Shown here: positions 1-7,800 of the stretch, piece after piece
Numbering within the stretch: the first letter of the stretch is position 1
Layout: every line of letters begins with the position of its first letter
NCBI GenBank assembly: GCA_963602445.1
Contig: CAVCIY010000030.1
Location: 1 to 9,867 of the forward strand
Direction of reading: 5' to 3'
Length of the DNA stretch: 9,867 bases
Source: Alangreenwoodia sp963602445
GTDB taxonomy: Bacteria > Bacillota > Clostridia > Peptostreptococcales > Anaerovoracaceae
Program-made: the position numbers and the translations under genes
Notes under the pieces: model-generated
Database searches by the model: none
Told to the model about the DNA's origin: nothing
Seen by the model: only the letters and a program-made list of their open reading frames with translations

Positions 1-90
1 GGCATTTCGTACGATAAGGACAGCGAAAGTTCGGAATATAAGAAGCATTATTGCAGTATTGAAACGTTTTATTATAATAGAGACAAGTAA
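1..90 (+). CDS. C-terminal end of an unrecognised gene (5' end outside window)
   Basis: The first reading frame is open from the window edge to a TAA at 88-90 and gives 29 residues ending in IETFYYNRDK. The piece is polar and aromatic, with no membrane segment or motif I recognise, so no function is assigned. It is taken as a real gene end because the stop is followed 21 bases later by a strong intrinsic terminator in the same direction. The start, full length and family cannot be judged from this window. It could be a chance open stretch, but the terminator placement argues against that. Confidence 0.6.
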   Translation, partial: GISYDKDSESSEYKKHYCSIETFYYNRDK

Positions 91-111
91 GCGGCGCACT
101 GAAGGCGTGCA

Positions 112-146
112 CGAGGCTGTCGCGGAATGCGGCAGCCTCGTTTTTT
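112..146 (+). terminator. Intrinsic terminator of the gene ending at 90
   Basis: The arms 112-123 (cgaggctgtcgc) and 129-140 (gcggcagcctcg) form a 12-bp stem with one G-U pair and a five-base loop (ggaat). Six T follow at 141-146. This is a classic rho-independent terminator. Its 3' arm and T-tract are copied again just downstream. Confidence 0.93.
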
Positions 147-230
147 ATGTGACGCAAGAGTCACAAGAGTCATGCGGCAGCCTCGTTTTTTAATGTGACG
201 CAAGAGTCACAAGAGTCATGCGGCAGCCTC
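127..230 (+). repeat. Tandem repeat (45/46-nt unit) derived from the 3' half of a terminator
   Basis: A unit beginning atgcggcagcctcg, followed by the T-tract and then gtgacgcaagagtcac, occupies 127-171 (45 nt). It is repeated at 172-217 (46 nt, one extra base after the T run), and its first 13 bases appear a third time at 218-230. Apart from that indel the two full copies are identical. Each unit contains the terminator's 3' arm and T-tract plus a small hairpin, gtgac/gtcac. The 5' arm (112-123) exists only once, so it could pair with any of the three 3' arms. Confidence 0.9.
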
Positions 231-532
231 TTCTTAGCCTAATGCAACAGTTAAACGGTATTCATTTCATGAATTTTCTGTGAAGATTGTGAAAATTACA
301 CACTTAAAAAAAACTATGTGTATTAAGCTTCATTTAGATAAAATATTGACCATTGCCCAAACAAAAAACTTTATGTAACATATGTATATTATTACACAGG
401 TGTTTAAAAACTGTAAATATTTCATGTATTGCGCTGTAAATATTCAGTGTGCTGCAGGTGCTGAAAATGCTTGAACTGCAGTGAATATGCGCTGAAATAT
501 ATGCAGTTGTTGCATAAAGGGGGGCGTTATTT
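231..532 (+). promoter_or_regulatory. AT-rich leader of the YhgE/Pip gene with possible operator
   Basis: About 300 bases without a credible gene. An imperfect palindrome lies at 396-414 (acaggtgtttaaaaactgt, 7 of 9 pairs match). The 11-mer ctgtaaatatt occurs twice, at 411-421 and 434-444, 23 bases apart, so the first copy overlaps the palindrome. A TTGACC at 346-351 could be a -35 box, but no good -10 box lies 16-18 bases after it, so the promoter is not placed with confidence. YhgE-type genes are often controlled by local repressors, which makes the palindrome a plausible operator; this is inference. The strong SD aaagggggg at 516-524 belongs to the gene at 533. Confidence 0.35.
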
Positions 533-2896
533 ATGATAAAAAGTGAATGGAGAAGGTTAAAACAAAACCCGCTATTGATACTGGTGTTGTGTGTCATTAT
601 TTTGATACCTGTTATATATGCGGGACTGTTTCTGGCGTCGATGTGGGATCCTTACGGGGAACTAGACAAGCTGCCGGTGGCTGTTGTAAATGAAGATAAG
701 TCTGTAGAATACAACAACACATTGCTGTCGGTGGGCGACGATTTAGTAGAGAATCTCAAAGAAGACAAGTCGATGGATTTCCATTATGTGAGCAGAGCCG
801 AGGCAGAGCAGGGACTTAAGGATGGCGATTATTATATGGTAATCACGATTCCGGAGAACTTTTCATATTGTGCTTCAACGATGACGGATGCAGAGCCTCA
901 GACGATGAAGCTTGTATATGAGACAAATCCTGCGTCAAATTATGTAGCAACGAAGTTGTCCGAATCTGCAATGAACAAAATGGAGACATCACTTCAGGAA
1001 AAAATAACAACTACTTATGCGGAAAGCGTATTCGGAACAATTAAGGATTTAGGCAGCAGCCTGCAGGATGCGGCAGACGGATCTGACGAGCTTTACGACG
1101 GCACAAATGACGCACTTGACGGTGCATCGCAGTTAAGCAGCGGCGCATCTCAGCTCGTAAACGGAACAATAAGCCTGAAGGACGGAACATCATCCTTGAA
1201 GTCTGGTACATCTCAGCTGTCATCAGGCCTGAGCAGTTATCTGAGCGCTACTGAAACAATAAATGAAGGCGCACAGTCACTCAGCAGCGGAGCAAAGGAA
1301 CTCGCTTCCGGAGCATCATCAGCATCTAAGGGAGCATCTTCAGTTTCTTCAGGACTCAGCAGTCTTTCGTCGAAAGTGCCTGCGCTTTCAAGCGGAGTGA
1401 GCAGCGTTGCCGGAGGAGCATCAAGCCTCAAGGATGGTTTGTCAGAGCTCGAATCACAAAATGAAACTCTTACATCAGGAGCTTCATCACTTGAATCGGG
1501 ACTTGAGCAAGCATCACAGGGAGCCTCTTCACTCGCATCCTCATCAAGCCAGATTGCCGGAGGAATCAGTCAGGCAGCAGGTCTTGCCTCATCTCTCGCA
1601 TCACAGGAGACACTTACGGGAGCAGATGTGCAGGCACTCGCCTCAGCACTTAGCTCACTGTCTTCACAGTACAGCGCAATGGATTCCGGCGTAAGCTCGT
1701 TAAGCTCAAGTCTCTCAACGCTTGCGTCAGGCGCATCCACTCTTAGCGACGGGATAAGCCAATACACAGCCGGTGTCAGCAGTGCTTCATCGGGAGCATC
1801 ATCACTTGCATCCGGAGCTTCAAGCTTGGAATCATCAGTTCCTGCACTTTCAAGCGGCATTTCACAATTGTCATCGGGAGCATCATCACTTGCAGACGGC
1901 TCAGAAAGCGTTTCTAAGGGAAGCTCGACACTCAGTGACGGTGCGTCATCACTTGCTGAAGGAACATCAGCACTCGTCTCAAACAACAAGACACTTTCAG
2001 ACGGAATGTCCGCAGTTGACAGCGGCGCTTCTAAGCTTGACAGCGGTGCGTCAGAACTTGTTGACGGAGCAAAAGAGCTTGGCGACGGCACAAATGAACT
2101 TAAAGACGGAATAAAATCCCTGTCTGACGGAGCATTAACTCTTCGCGATGCCCTTCAGGAAGGGGCAGATGAAATCTCGAACACAAATCTTGATGAGAAA
2201 AATTCCGACATGTTCGGAAATCCTGTAGAACTCGATGAAACGAAGATTACTGATGTCAGCAACAACGGTCACGCGATGGCTGCTTACATGTTCTCTGTAG
2301 GTCTTTGGGTAGCATGCCTCGCATTCTGCCTGATGTATCCGCTTACCAAGCACGACAAGCTTAAGGGAGGCCTTAAGGGAGGTCTTAGGGGAGGCTTTGA
2401 ATGGTGGATAAGCAAAGCGACAATCCTCTATCCTATGGCTGTTCTCCAAGGTCTGCTTCTCATAGTGATAATGAAGCTTACTCTCGGATTTGATCCTGTA
2501 GATCTAAAAGCAACGATCGGCATGGCTTGTCTTACAAGCGTCGCATTCATGTCAATAATGTACTACTTCAACGTTCTTCTCGGAAAGGTAGGAAGCTTCA
2601 TAATGCTTGTATTCATGGTACTCCAGCTTGCCGGATCCGCAGGAACATATCCGATTGAAATATCGGGAACGCTTGCAAATGCACTCAACAAATATGTACC
2701 GTTCACATATACTGTTAAGGCATTTAGAAGTACGATAGGAGGAGGCGGATCATATACGGACAGTATAATTGTACTTGTCGGATTGGCTGTCATCTTCACT
2801 ATCCTCACTATAATCCTTTTCCAGCTCAGAGCTCACAAAGAGCGTGTCGGAAGAAAGTCGATTTACGATTGGATTGCCGAAAAGGGATTCGCATAA
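533..2896 (+). CDS. YhgE/Pip-family membrane protein with ABC-2-type C-terminal domain
   Basis: A 787-residue envelope protein of the YhgE/Pip (phage infection protein) family, related in layout to the type VII secretion protein EsaA/YueB. Residues 14-36 form an N-terminal membrane helix followed by the family-typical WDPYG (38-42) and LPVAVVNEDKS (47-57). Residues about 187-544 are a Ser/Gly/Ala/Leu-rich heptad stalk of the form x-G-A-S-x-L-x. Five C-terminal hydrophobic segments follow, near 584-604, 630-650, 660-680, 686-704 and 745-765, the ABC-2 permease arrangement. The outer domain and stalk should be extracellular. Family members are known as phage receptors or infection factors and as possible exporters; the substrate here is unknown. 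The ATG is chosen for the aaagggggg SD 8 bases upstream. No ATPase gene lies beside it. The family call is firm, the role is not. Confidence 0.93.
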   Translation: MIKSEWRRLKQNPLLILVLCVIILIPVIYAGLFLASMWDPYGELDKLPVAVVNEDKSVEYNNTLLSVGDDLVENLKEDKSMDFHYVSRAEAEQGLKDGDYYMVITIPENFSYCASTMTDAEPQTMKLVYETNPASNYVATKLSESAMNKMETSLQEKITTTYAESVFGTIKDLGSSLQDAADGSDELYDGTNDALDGASQLSSGASQLVNGTISLKDGTSSLKSGTSQLSSGLSSYLSATETINEGAQSLSSGAKELASGASSASKGASSVSSGLSSLSSKVPALSSGVSSVAGGASSLKDGLSELESQNETLTSGASSLESGLEQASQGASSLASSSSQIAGGISQAAGLASSLASQETLTGADVQALASALSSLSSQYSAMDSGVSSLSSSLSTLASGASTLSDGISQYTAGVSSASSGASSLASGASSLESSVPALSSGISQLSSGASSLADGSESVSKGSSTLSDGASSLAEGTSALVSNNKTLSDGMSAVDSGASKLDSGASELVDGAKELGDGTNELKDGIKSLSDGALTLRDALQEGADEISNTNLDEKNSDMFGNPVELDETKITDVSNNGHAMAAYMFSVGLWVACLAFCLMYPLTKHDKLKGGLKGGLRGGFEWWISKATILYPMAVLQGLLLIVIMKLTLGFDPVDLKATIGMACLTSVAFMSIMYYFNVLLGKVGSFIMLVFMVLQLAGSAGTYPIEISGTLANALNKYVPFTYTVKAFRSTIGGGGSYTDSIIVLVGLAVIFTILTIILFQLRAHKERVGRKSIYDWIAEKGFA
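1091..2165 (+). repeat. Heptad-repeat coding region (stalk of the YhgE/Pip protein)
   Basis: About 358 codons encode degenerate seven-residue units with Gly and Leu at fixed spacing, such as SGASQLV, NGTISLK, DGTSSLK and SGTSQLS. They match the Leu-x-x-Gly heptads known from YhgE/Pip proteins. The register is disturbed around residues 349-400 (from about nt 1579), where the Gly positions become irregular. At DNA level most units have diverged, but a 21-base match occurs at 1790-1810 and 1874-1894, exactly 84 bases (four heptads) apart. Confidence 0.9.
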
Positions 2897-2979
2897 AAAA
2901 TGCAAGCAGGATAATTTATATATAATTCATATAAGATAATGCGAATGGGCTTGCAAATAAAATAATAAAAATCAGTCAT

Positions 2980-3013
2980 CCGGGTATCGTGTCAAAACGA
3001 TGCCCGGTTTTTT
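2980..3013 (+). terminator. Intrinsic terminator of the YhgE/Pip gene
   Basis: The arms ccgggtatcgt (2980-2990) and acgatgcccgg (2997-3007) form an 11-bp stem with one G-U pair and a six-base loop, followed by six T at 3008-3013. It lies 83 bases after the YhgE stop. Between them 2901-2907 (tgcaagc) and 2949-2955 (gcttgca) form a further widely spaced inverted repeat of unknown role. The 3' arm is copied downstream. Confidence 0.93.
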
Positions 3014-3165
3014 CGCGTAAAATGTATCAAGGCTGCAAGACCGGTGCCCGGTTTTTTCACGTAAAATGTATCAAGGCTGCAAGGCCGATGTCCAGCCATT
3101 TTCGCGTAATGAGTATCAAGGCAGCAAGACCGATGCCCGGTTTTTTTGCGTAAAATGTATCAAGG
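2998..3165 (+). repeat. Tandem repeat (44/45-nt unit) derived from the 3' half of a terminator
   Basis: Four copies start with the terminator's 3' arm: 2998-3041, 3042-3085, 3086-3130 and a shortened one at 3131-3165. The consensus starts cgatgcccgg, continues with a T-run and gcgtaaaatgtatcaagg, and ends ctgcaagac. Copies 1, 2 and 4 keep the arm and a run of six or seven T. Copy 3 has decayed (tccagccatttt) and so cannot terminate. Only one 5' arm exists, at 2980-2990. The array has open frames in both directions, but these follow from the repeat and are not taken as genes. Confidence 0.9.
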
Positions 3166-3226
3166 CCGACACCCAAGATTATCGCAATGTGTACAATAAC
3201 CGACGAATTTTTTATAAAAAGAACAC

Positions 3227-3255
3227 TTGTTTGAATGTGCATCTGATGATATAAT
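3227..3255 (+). promoter_or_regulatory. Promoter of the sbcD-sbcC operon
   Basis: TTGTTT (3227-3232), a 17-base spacer, and a perfect TATAAT (3250-3255) preceded by TGA, which gives an extended -10 (TGnTATAAT). Transcription should begin near 3262, leaving a leader of about 330 bases before sbcD. The match is close to the housekeeping sigma consensus. The link to sbcDC is inferred because no other credible gene lies between. Confidence 0.75.
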
Positions 3256-3420
3256 ACAAGCGGCAAGGAAAACATCAAAGTACTCAGAAAATGTATGATG
3301 CTACGCGGTAATGCGCAAGACTTTAATACATAGGCTAAAACATGTGAGATTTCGAGGCTTAAGCAAATGCTATGCGAAAATATATGCAAAGACTAAGCTT
3401 TATGCGAGGCCGGGGGTGTG

Positions 3421-3552
3421 CATGCGAAATGTGTCGGGTTTGAGAGAGTGCATGCGAAATGTGTCGGGTTTGAGAGAGTGCATGCGAAATGTGTCGGGTT
3501 TGAGTGAGTGCATGCGAAATGTGTCGGGTTTGAGAGAGTGTGCATGCGAAAT
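3421..3552 (+). repeat. Four 30-bp tandem repeats in the sbcDC leader
   Basis: The unit starts catgcgaaatgtgtcgggtt and ends tgagagagtg. It is present four times end to end (3421-3450, 3451-3480, 3481-3510, 3511-3540) and identical except for one base, T at 3505 in copy 3. A decayed fifth start (catgcgaaat) lies at 3543-3552. Related short words, tatgcgaaaa at 3371, tatgcaaa at 3383 and tatgcgag at 3401, precede the array and may be its origin. There are no spacers, so it is not CRISPR. Near-identity of the copies suggests recent expansion. Confidence 0.95.
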
Positions 3553-3592
3553 TCGTCGTGACCTTGCGAGAATATACGGAGGGTGAGATTTT

Positions 3593-4846
3593 ATGAGATT
3601 TTTTCATATAGGAGATTTGCATTTCGGAAAATTGCTTCACTCAGTTTCTATGGTTGAAAAAGATCAGCCGTATTGGGTGGAGCACTTTTTGGATAAGGTT
3701 GATGAATATGCGCCGGATGCGGTTGTTATATCAGGTGACATTTATGACAGACAGGTGCCGTCTAAAGAGGCGGTGGCGCTGTTTAATCACATGCTTACCG
3801 AGCTTGCGAAGCGTGATCGCACTGTCATTGTCATATCCGGAAATCATGATTCCGGCGTGAGACTTTCATTTGCGGGTGATATTTTAAGCGAGCAGAAGAT
3901 ACATATTGCCGGAGAAGTGAGCAGTAAGCTGAAAAAGGTCACTCTAAGCGATACATATGGTGAGGTTGACTTCTGGATGATGCCGTTTCTTTATCCGAGA
4001 ATTGTAGCGGACAAAACTGTTTTGGACAGAGATGACATTACGGGATACGGTCAGGCGGTGCGAGAGCTTCTTGCGGTTCAGGAGATAGATGAGTCGAGGA
4101 GAAATGTCATAGTTGTTCATCAAAATGTGATTTCGGGCTCAGATAAACCTCAGCACAGCGAGTCGGAGTCGATCGTGGGCGGTCTAGGCGAGGTGGACGC
4201 GTCTTTATTTGATAAATTTGAATATGCAGCGATGGGCCATATTCACAATGCCCAGCGAATGGGTCGAAATTCCGTAAGATATTCGGGATGCCCGATGTAT
4301 TATGACTTTTCCGAGGCAAATAGGAAAAAATTTATTACTATGGTCGATATCGGCGCAAAGGGTGAGGAACCTGTCATTACGGAGATTGAAGTGCCGCTGC
4401 TTCACCGTATGAAGGTGCTTTTGGGCACATTCGATGAGATCATCAATCAGGCAAGGATGCTCGAAAACCCAGAGGATTATCATATCCAGGCCAGGGTAAG
4501 CGACCGTCATTTTCCTGTGGGCGCCACAGAAAAGATGAGGAGTATTCTCGGTGACAGCCTTATAAATGTAGTCAGGGATAAAAATGCAAAGGACAAAATT
4601 GACGCTTCGTACGGCACGGCTTCACCGGGCGAGCGAAAAGATCTTCCTATGGAGCAGCTTTTCGAATCATTTTACAGCGAACAAAACAGCGGTGAAGATA
4701 TGGAGGCGATTCATAAGTCTTTTCTTATGAAAGTTATTGAGCAGCAGGCGCGAAGCGGAGCTTGTTATTATGATGAGAAGGCGGATGTTCCCGAAGGTGA
4801 AACCGAGGAAATAATTGCGATGCTTTTAAAGGAAATGGGGTACTGA
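3593..4846 (+). CDS. sbcD: Nuclease subunit SbcD (Mre11-type)
   Basis: A 417-residue metallophosphoesterase subunit of the SbcCD complex, the bacterial counterpart of Mre11. With SbcC it degrades double-strand ends and cuts hairpins and protein-blocked ends in an ATP- and Mn-dependent way. The phosphodiesterase motifs are in order: GDLH (D8, H10), GDIYDR (D49), GNHD (N84, H85), VVHQN (H176) and GHIH (H216, H218). All expected metal ligands are present. The C-terminal half fits the capping and SbcC-binding region; length is at the upper end of the family's usual 380-420. The ATG at 3593 is supported by ggaggg at 3578-3583. sbcC begins one base after the stop, so the two are almost certainly cotranscribed and translation-coupled. 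The upstream leader holds a 30-bp tandem array. Confidence 0.97.
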   Translation: MRFFHIGDLHFGKLLHSVSMVEKDQPYWVEHFLDKVDEYAPDAVVISGDIYDRQVPSKEAVALFNHMLTELAKRDRTVIVISGNHDSGVRLSFAGDILSEQKIHIAGEVSSKLKKVTLSDTYGEVDFWMMPFLYPRIVADKTVLDRDDITGYGQAVRELLAVQEIDESRRNVIVVHQNVISGSDKPQHSESESIVGGLGEVDASLFDKFEYAAMGHIHNAQRMGRNSVRYSGCPMYYDFSEANRKKFITMVDIGAKGEEPVITEIEVPLLHRMKVLLGTFDEIINQARMLENPEDYHIQARVSDRHFPVGATEKMRSILGDSLINVVRDKNAKDKIDASYGTASPGERKDLPMEQLFESFYSEQNSGEDMEAIHKSFLMKVIEQQARSGACYYDEKADVPEGETEEIIAMLLKEMGY

Positions 4847-4847
4847 T

Positions 4848-7800
4848 ATGAGACCGCACAGACTTATAATTGAAAATTTCGGGCCTTTTGCTCAAAAGAC
4901 CGAAATAAATTTTGACCTTATGGGAGACGGCTTATATCTTATAAGCGGAGATACGGGAGCAGGGAAAACGACTATTTTTGACGCTCTTGTATATGCACTT
5001 TACGGCGAGGCGAGCGGCAGCGGAAGGAGTAAGCTTGAGACGGTTGATTATCACAGCGACTATGCCGTCCATGTTATAGAGAAAAACGGAAAGACTCTTA
5101 TTAAAAACGATCCACTTATGGTTGAGCTGAATTTTTCCGCAAAGGGGCGCACGTATAATATTAAGAGAACAATATCATGGGGCGAGAAGGGCACAAATCA
5201 AAAAGCTTTGAAGGAAGCTTTTCTTTCTGATGCTGAAGGAGTTCAGATAGAATATTCAAATAAAGCTGACGGAGAAAAAAATTCAGTTACAGTCAAAATC
5301 GTTGAGATTACAGGGCTTGACGCAAAGCAATTTCGCCAGATCATCATGCTCTCACAGGGAGAATTCCGCAAATTTCTCGAAGCTGATTCCAAAGAAAGAG
5401 AGATTATTCTTGGGAAAATCTACGACAATTCCGCATATAAGGACTTGCAGGTGAGGATGGATGCTGTCGCCAAAAGGCTGAGTGACGATATAAAAGGCGC
5501 ATGCGACAAAATCAAAACAGAGCTTGGCATTATAAGTGCGAATATAGATGATGCGGCGAATCTGTGCTGCGAGGCGATATCGGATGACGAGACAGTCTCA
5601 GATGTGTCTGCGAATGATGGAAAAAGTTTACGCATTGAGTTTGATTTGTATAAAGAGATTTTTTTGGATGAAAATGCATGTGAAAATGAAACCTTGCTTG
5701 AGACAGTTGATGAGGCAGCTTTTAAGATAAATGCGTTTAGCGAAGATGCCGACAGGGTGATAAGTCAATGTGATTCTTCACTTCATATGCTTAGCGAGCA
5801 AAAGGGTAAAGCTGAAGGTATAAATGATAAATTCCGCAAGCTTGACGAAGCCTTAGAAAAGGAGAAAAAACTTAGGACCCGGGAGCCCCTTATGAAGCAG
5901 CTTGAGAAGAAGGTAACTCATGCAAAAGACGCATTGAGTATATATCCGACTGAGGAGAAGTGGAGAAATGATATTGAAAATATAAAGGGCGTAGACGGTG
6001 TCAAAGAGGGAACGGAAAATGAATTGAAATCGGCTGAGGCTGAGTTGTCCGAAAAGGAAGTGAACCTAAGAGTTCTTGCTGCGGAAAAAGAACGCACAGA
6101 AAGGGAAGAAGAGCCTAAGATTGCTTTGATTGATGAAAAAATCAATAATTTCAGCAATATTATTCCCGTTTATGATGAATTTGAGCAAAAATCGAAAGTT
6201 CTTCGTGCCGCCGATAAAGAAAAGAAAAAGGCAGAAGAGGCGAGATATAAAGCGGAGAATGCCTTGAATTCTTCAAAGAAGGAGGAGGCTGCATGTAAGG
6301 CAGAGATTGATAAGCTCCAGTCTGTCAGCAGCGAATCGCTGCTGTTGTGCGAGAAAAATCGCAAAGAAAACGAAGGCAGATATAAGATTGTTCTTGGGAT
6401 TACTGACTTATATGAGGATTTGAAAAATTTATCCGCGGAGGCTGAAAAAAAGGCTGCTTCTTATGAAAAAGCGAAGCTTTCCGCAGTCAAATCTTTAGAA
6501 AATTACGGCAATCTTTATGAGAAATTTTTAAAGGGTCAGTCGGGGCTTCTTGCGAAGGAATTGAGAGAGCATATCGAAGCTGACGGAAAGGCGGCATGCC
6601 CAGTCTGCGGCAGGATGCACAGGAAAGGTGAGACAGCGGAATTTGCGCTTCTTCAGGATGATATTCCGGAAAGAAAAGATGTCGATGACGCGAAGGCTGC
6701 AGCAGACGCGGACGCTGACAGAGAACGAAGCCTTGACAAGGAAATCGCAGATTTGAGATCTGATATTGAAAACAAAAATCAAAAGATTCTTGATGATGCC
6801 AAAGGTCTGTTTGGAGACGAAATCGCACTTGAAGAAATAAGAGACGAAAATTTTCTTCGCAGGATGAAGGAAGATTTTGAAGAAAAAAATAAAAGCCTTG
6901 AAAGCAAGTTTGAGGACGAAAAGAAAAAGCTTGCCAAAAAGACGGAAATCGAAAAAAAATATTCAAATTTGTCGGACAAGATTATTCCCGAGCGTGAAAA
7001 GGAATTTATTTTTCTGCGCGCAGAATTTGAGTCAGCAGACAGAGCGTATGTGAAGGCAAAGACGGAATCAGAAAATACAGAAAAAAAGCTTGAAAATTAT
7101 CCCAAGACAAAAGAACTTGCCGTACAATCAGCGAAAAATCTGAGAATGGAAAGAGAGTCGATAAAGGAAGCTGTGAAAAAAGCGTCCGAAGCCGAAAAAA
7201 AATGTCAGGAAGAAATATCAAATCTGATCGGCCGAATCAAAGAGCTTAAAAATAAACTCAGGCAGCAGCAGGAGTCAGAAGAAAAAAGCCGCAAGGCATT
7301 TGAAGAAAAAATAGAAAAATCCGGTTTCATGGATGAGGACGAATATCATACAGCACTCGATCCGATGCTGCTTATCGATTTGATTCCAAAAGAAGATATC
7401 ACTGAGGAGATGGCAGAATATATTTTAAAATATGATCGATGCATGATTCCTCATGAAAAAAGTGAGTTTTCCGGCAAGCTTTTAGACAAGGCTGTAAGCA
7501 GAGGAAGTGAGACAGTAGAAAGATATTTGAGAAATTGCGAAGTAAATTTCCGCGAGACGGAAAGCCTGAGAAGCGAGACCAAAAGCCTTTTCAGGGTCGA
7601 TATAAAGGAGATAGAAAGAAAAATCGAAGACGCCGACAACAATTTAAAGGATTTGCGAGAAAAAAGCGAAAAGCTTAGGGGAAGTATACGAAACATATCG
7701 GCATGCCGCAGCAAAATAGAAGAATATCTTAATCACAAAATCAGATACGAGAAGCTTTTGAATAAGATTTCGCCGGTCTCTGATACAGCAAACGGAAAAT

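Noticed and set aside
334..597. Minus-strand 87-codon frame upstream of the YhgE/Pip gene
   Set aside because: It overlaps the YhgE start and its strong SD, has biased low-complexity composition, and shows no family features.
1570..2091. Minus-strand 173-codon open frame rich in Ala, Pro, Ser and Asp
   Set aside because: It is the antisense image of the Ser/Gly/Ala heptad region of the YhgE/Pip gene, whose codon bias removes stops on the other strand.
3057..3389. Open frames on both strands over the 44-bp array and sbcDC promoter
   Set aside because: Their composition follows the repeats, they cross a promoter with a near-consensus -10, and no family or start signal supports them.
3421..3552. 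Repeat array resembling a CRISPR locus by unit length
   Set aside because: The 30-bp units abut directly with no spacers, are not palindromic like typical repeats, and no cas gene is nearby.
3359..3640. Minus-strand open frame of 93 codons with a repeated decapeptide
   Set aside because: It is open only because the 30-bp unit lacks stops, it overlaps the well-supported sbcD start, and it has no evident SD.
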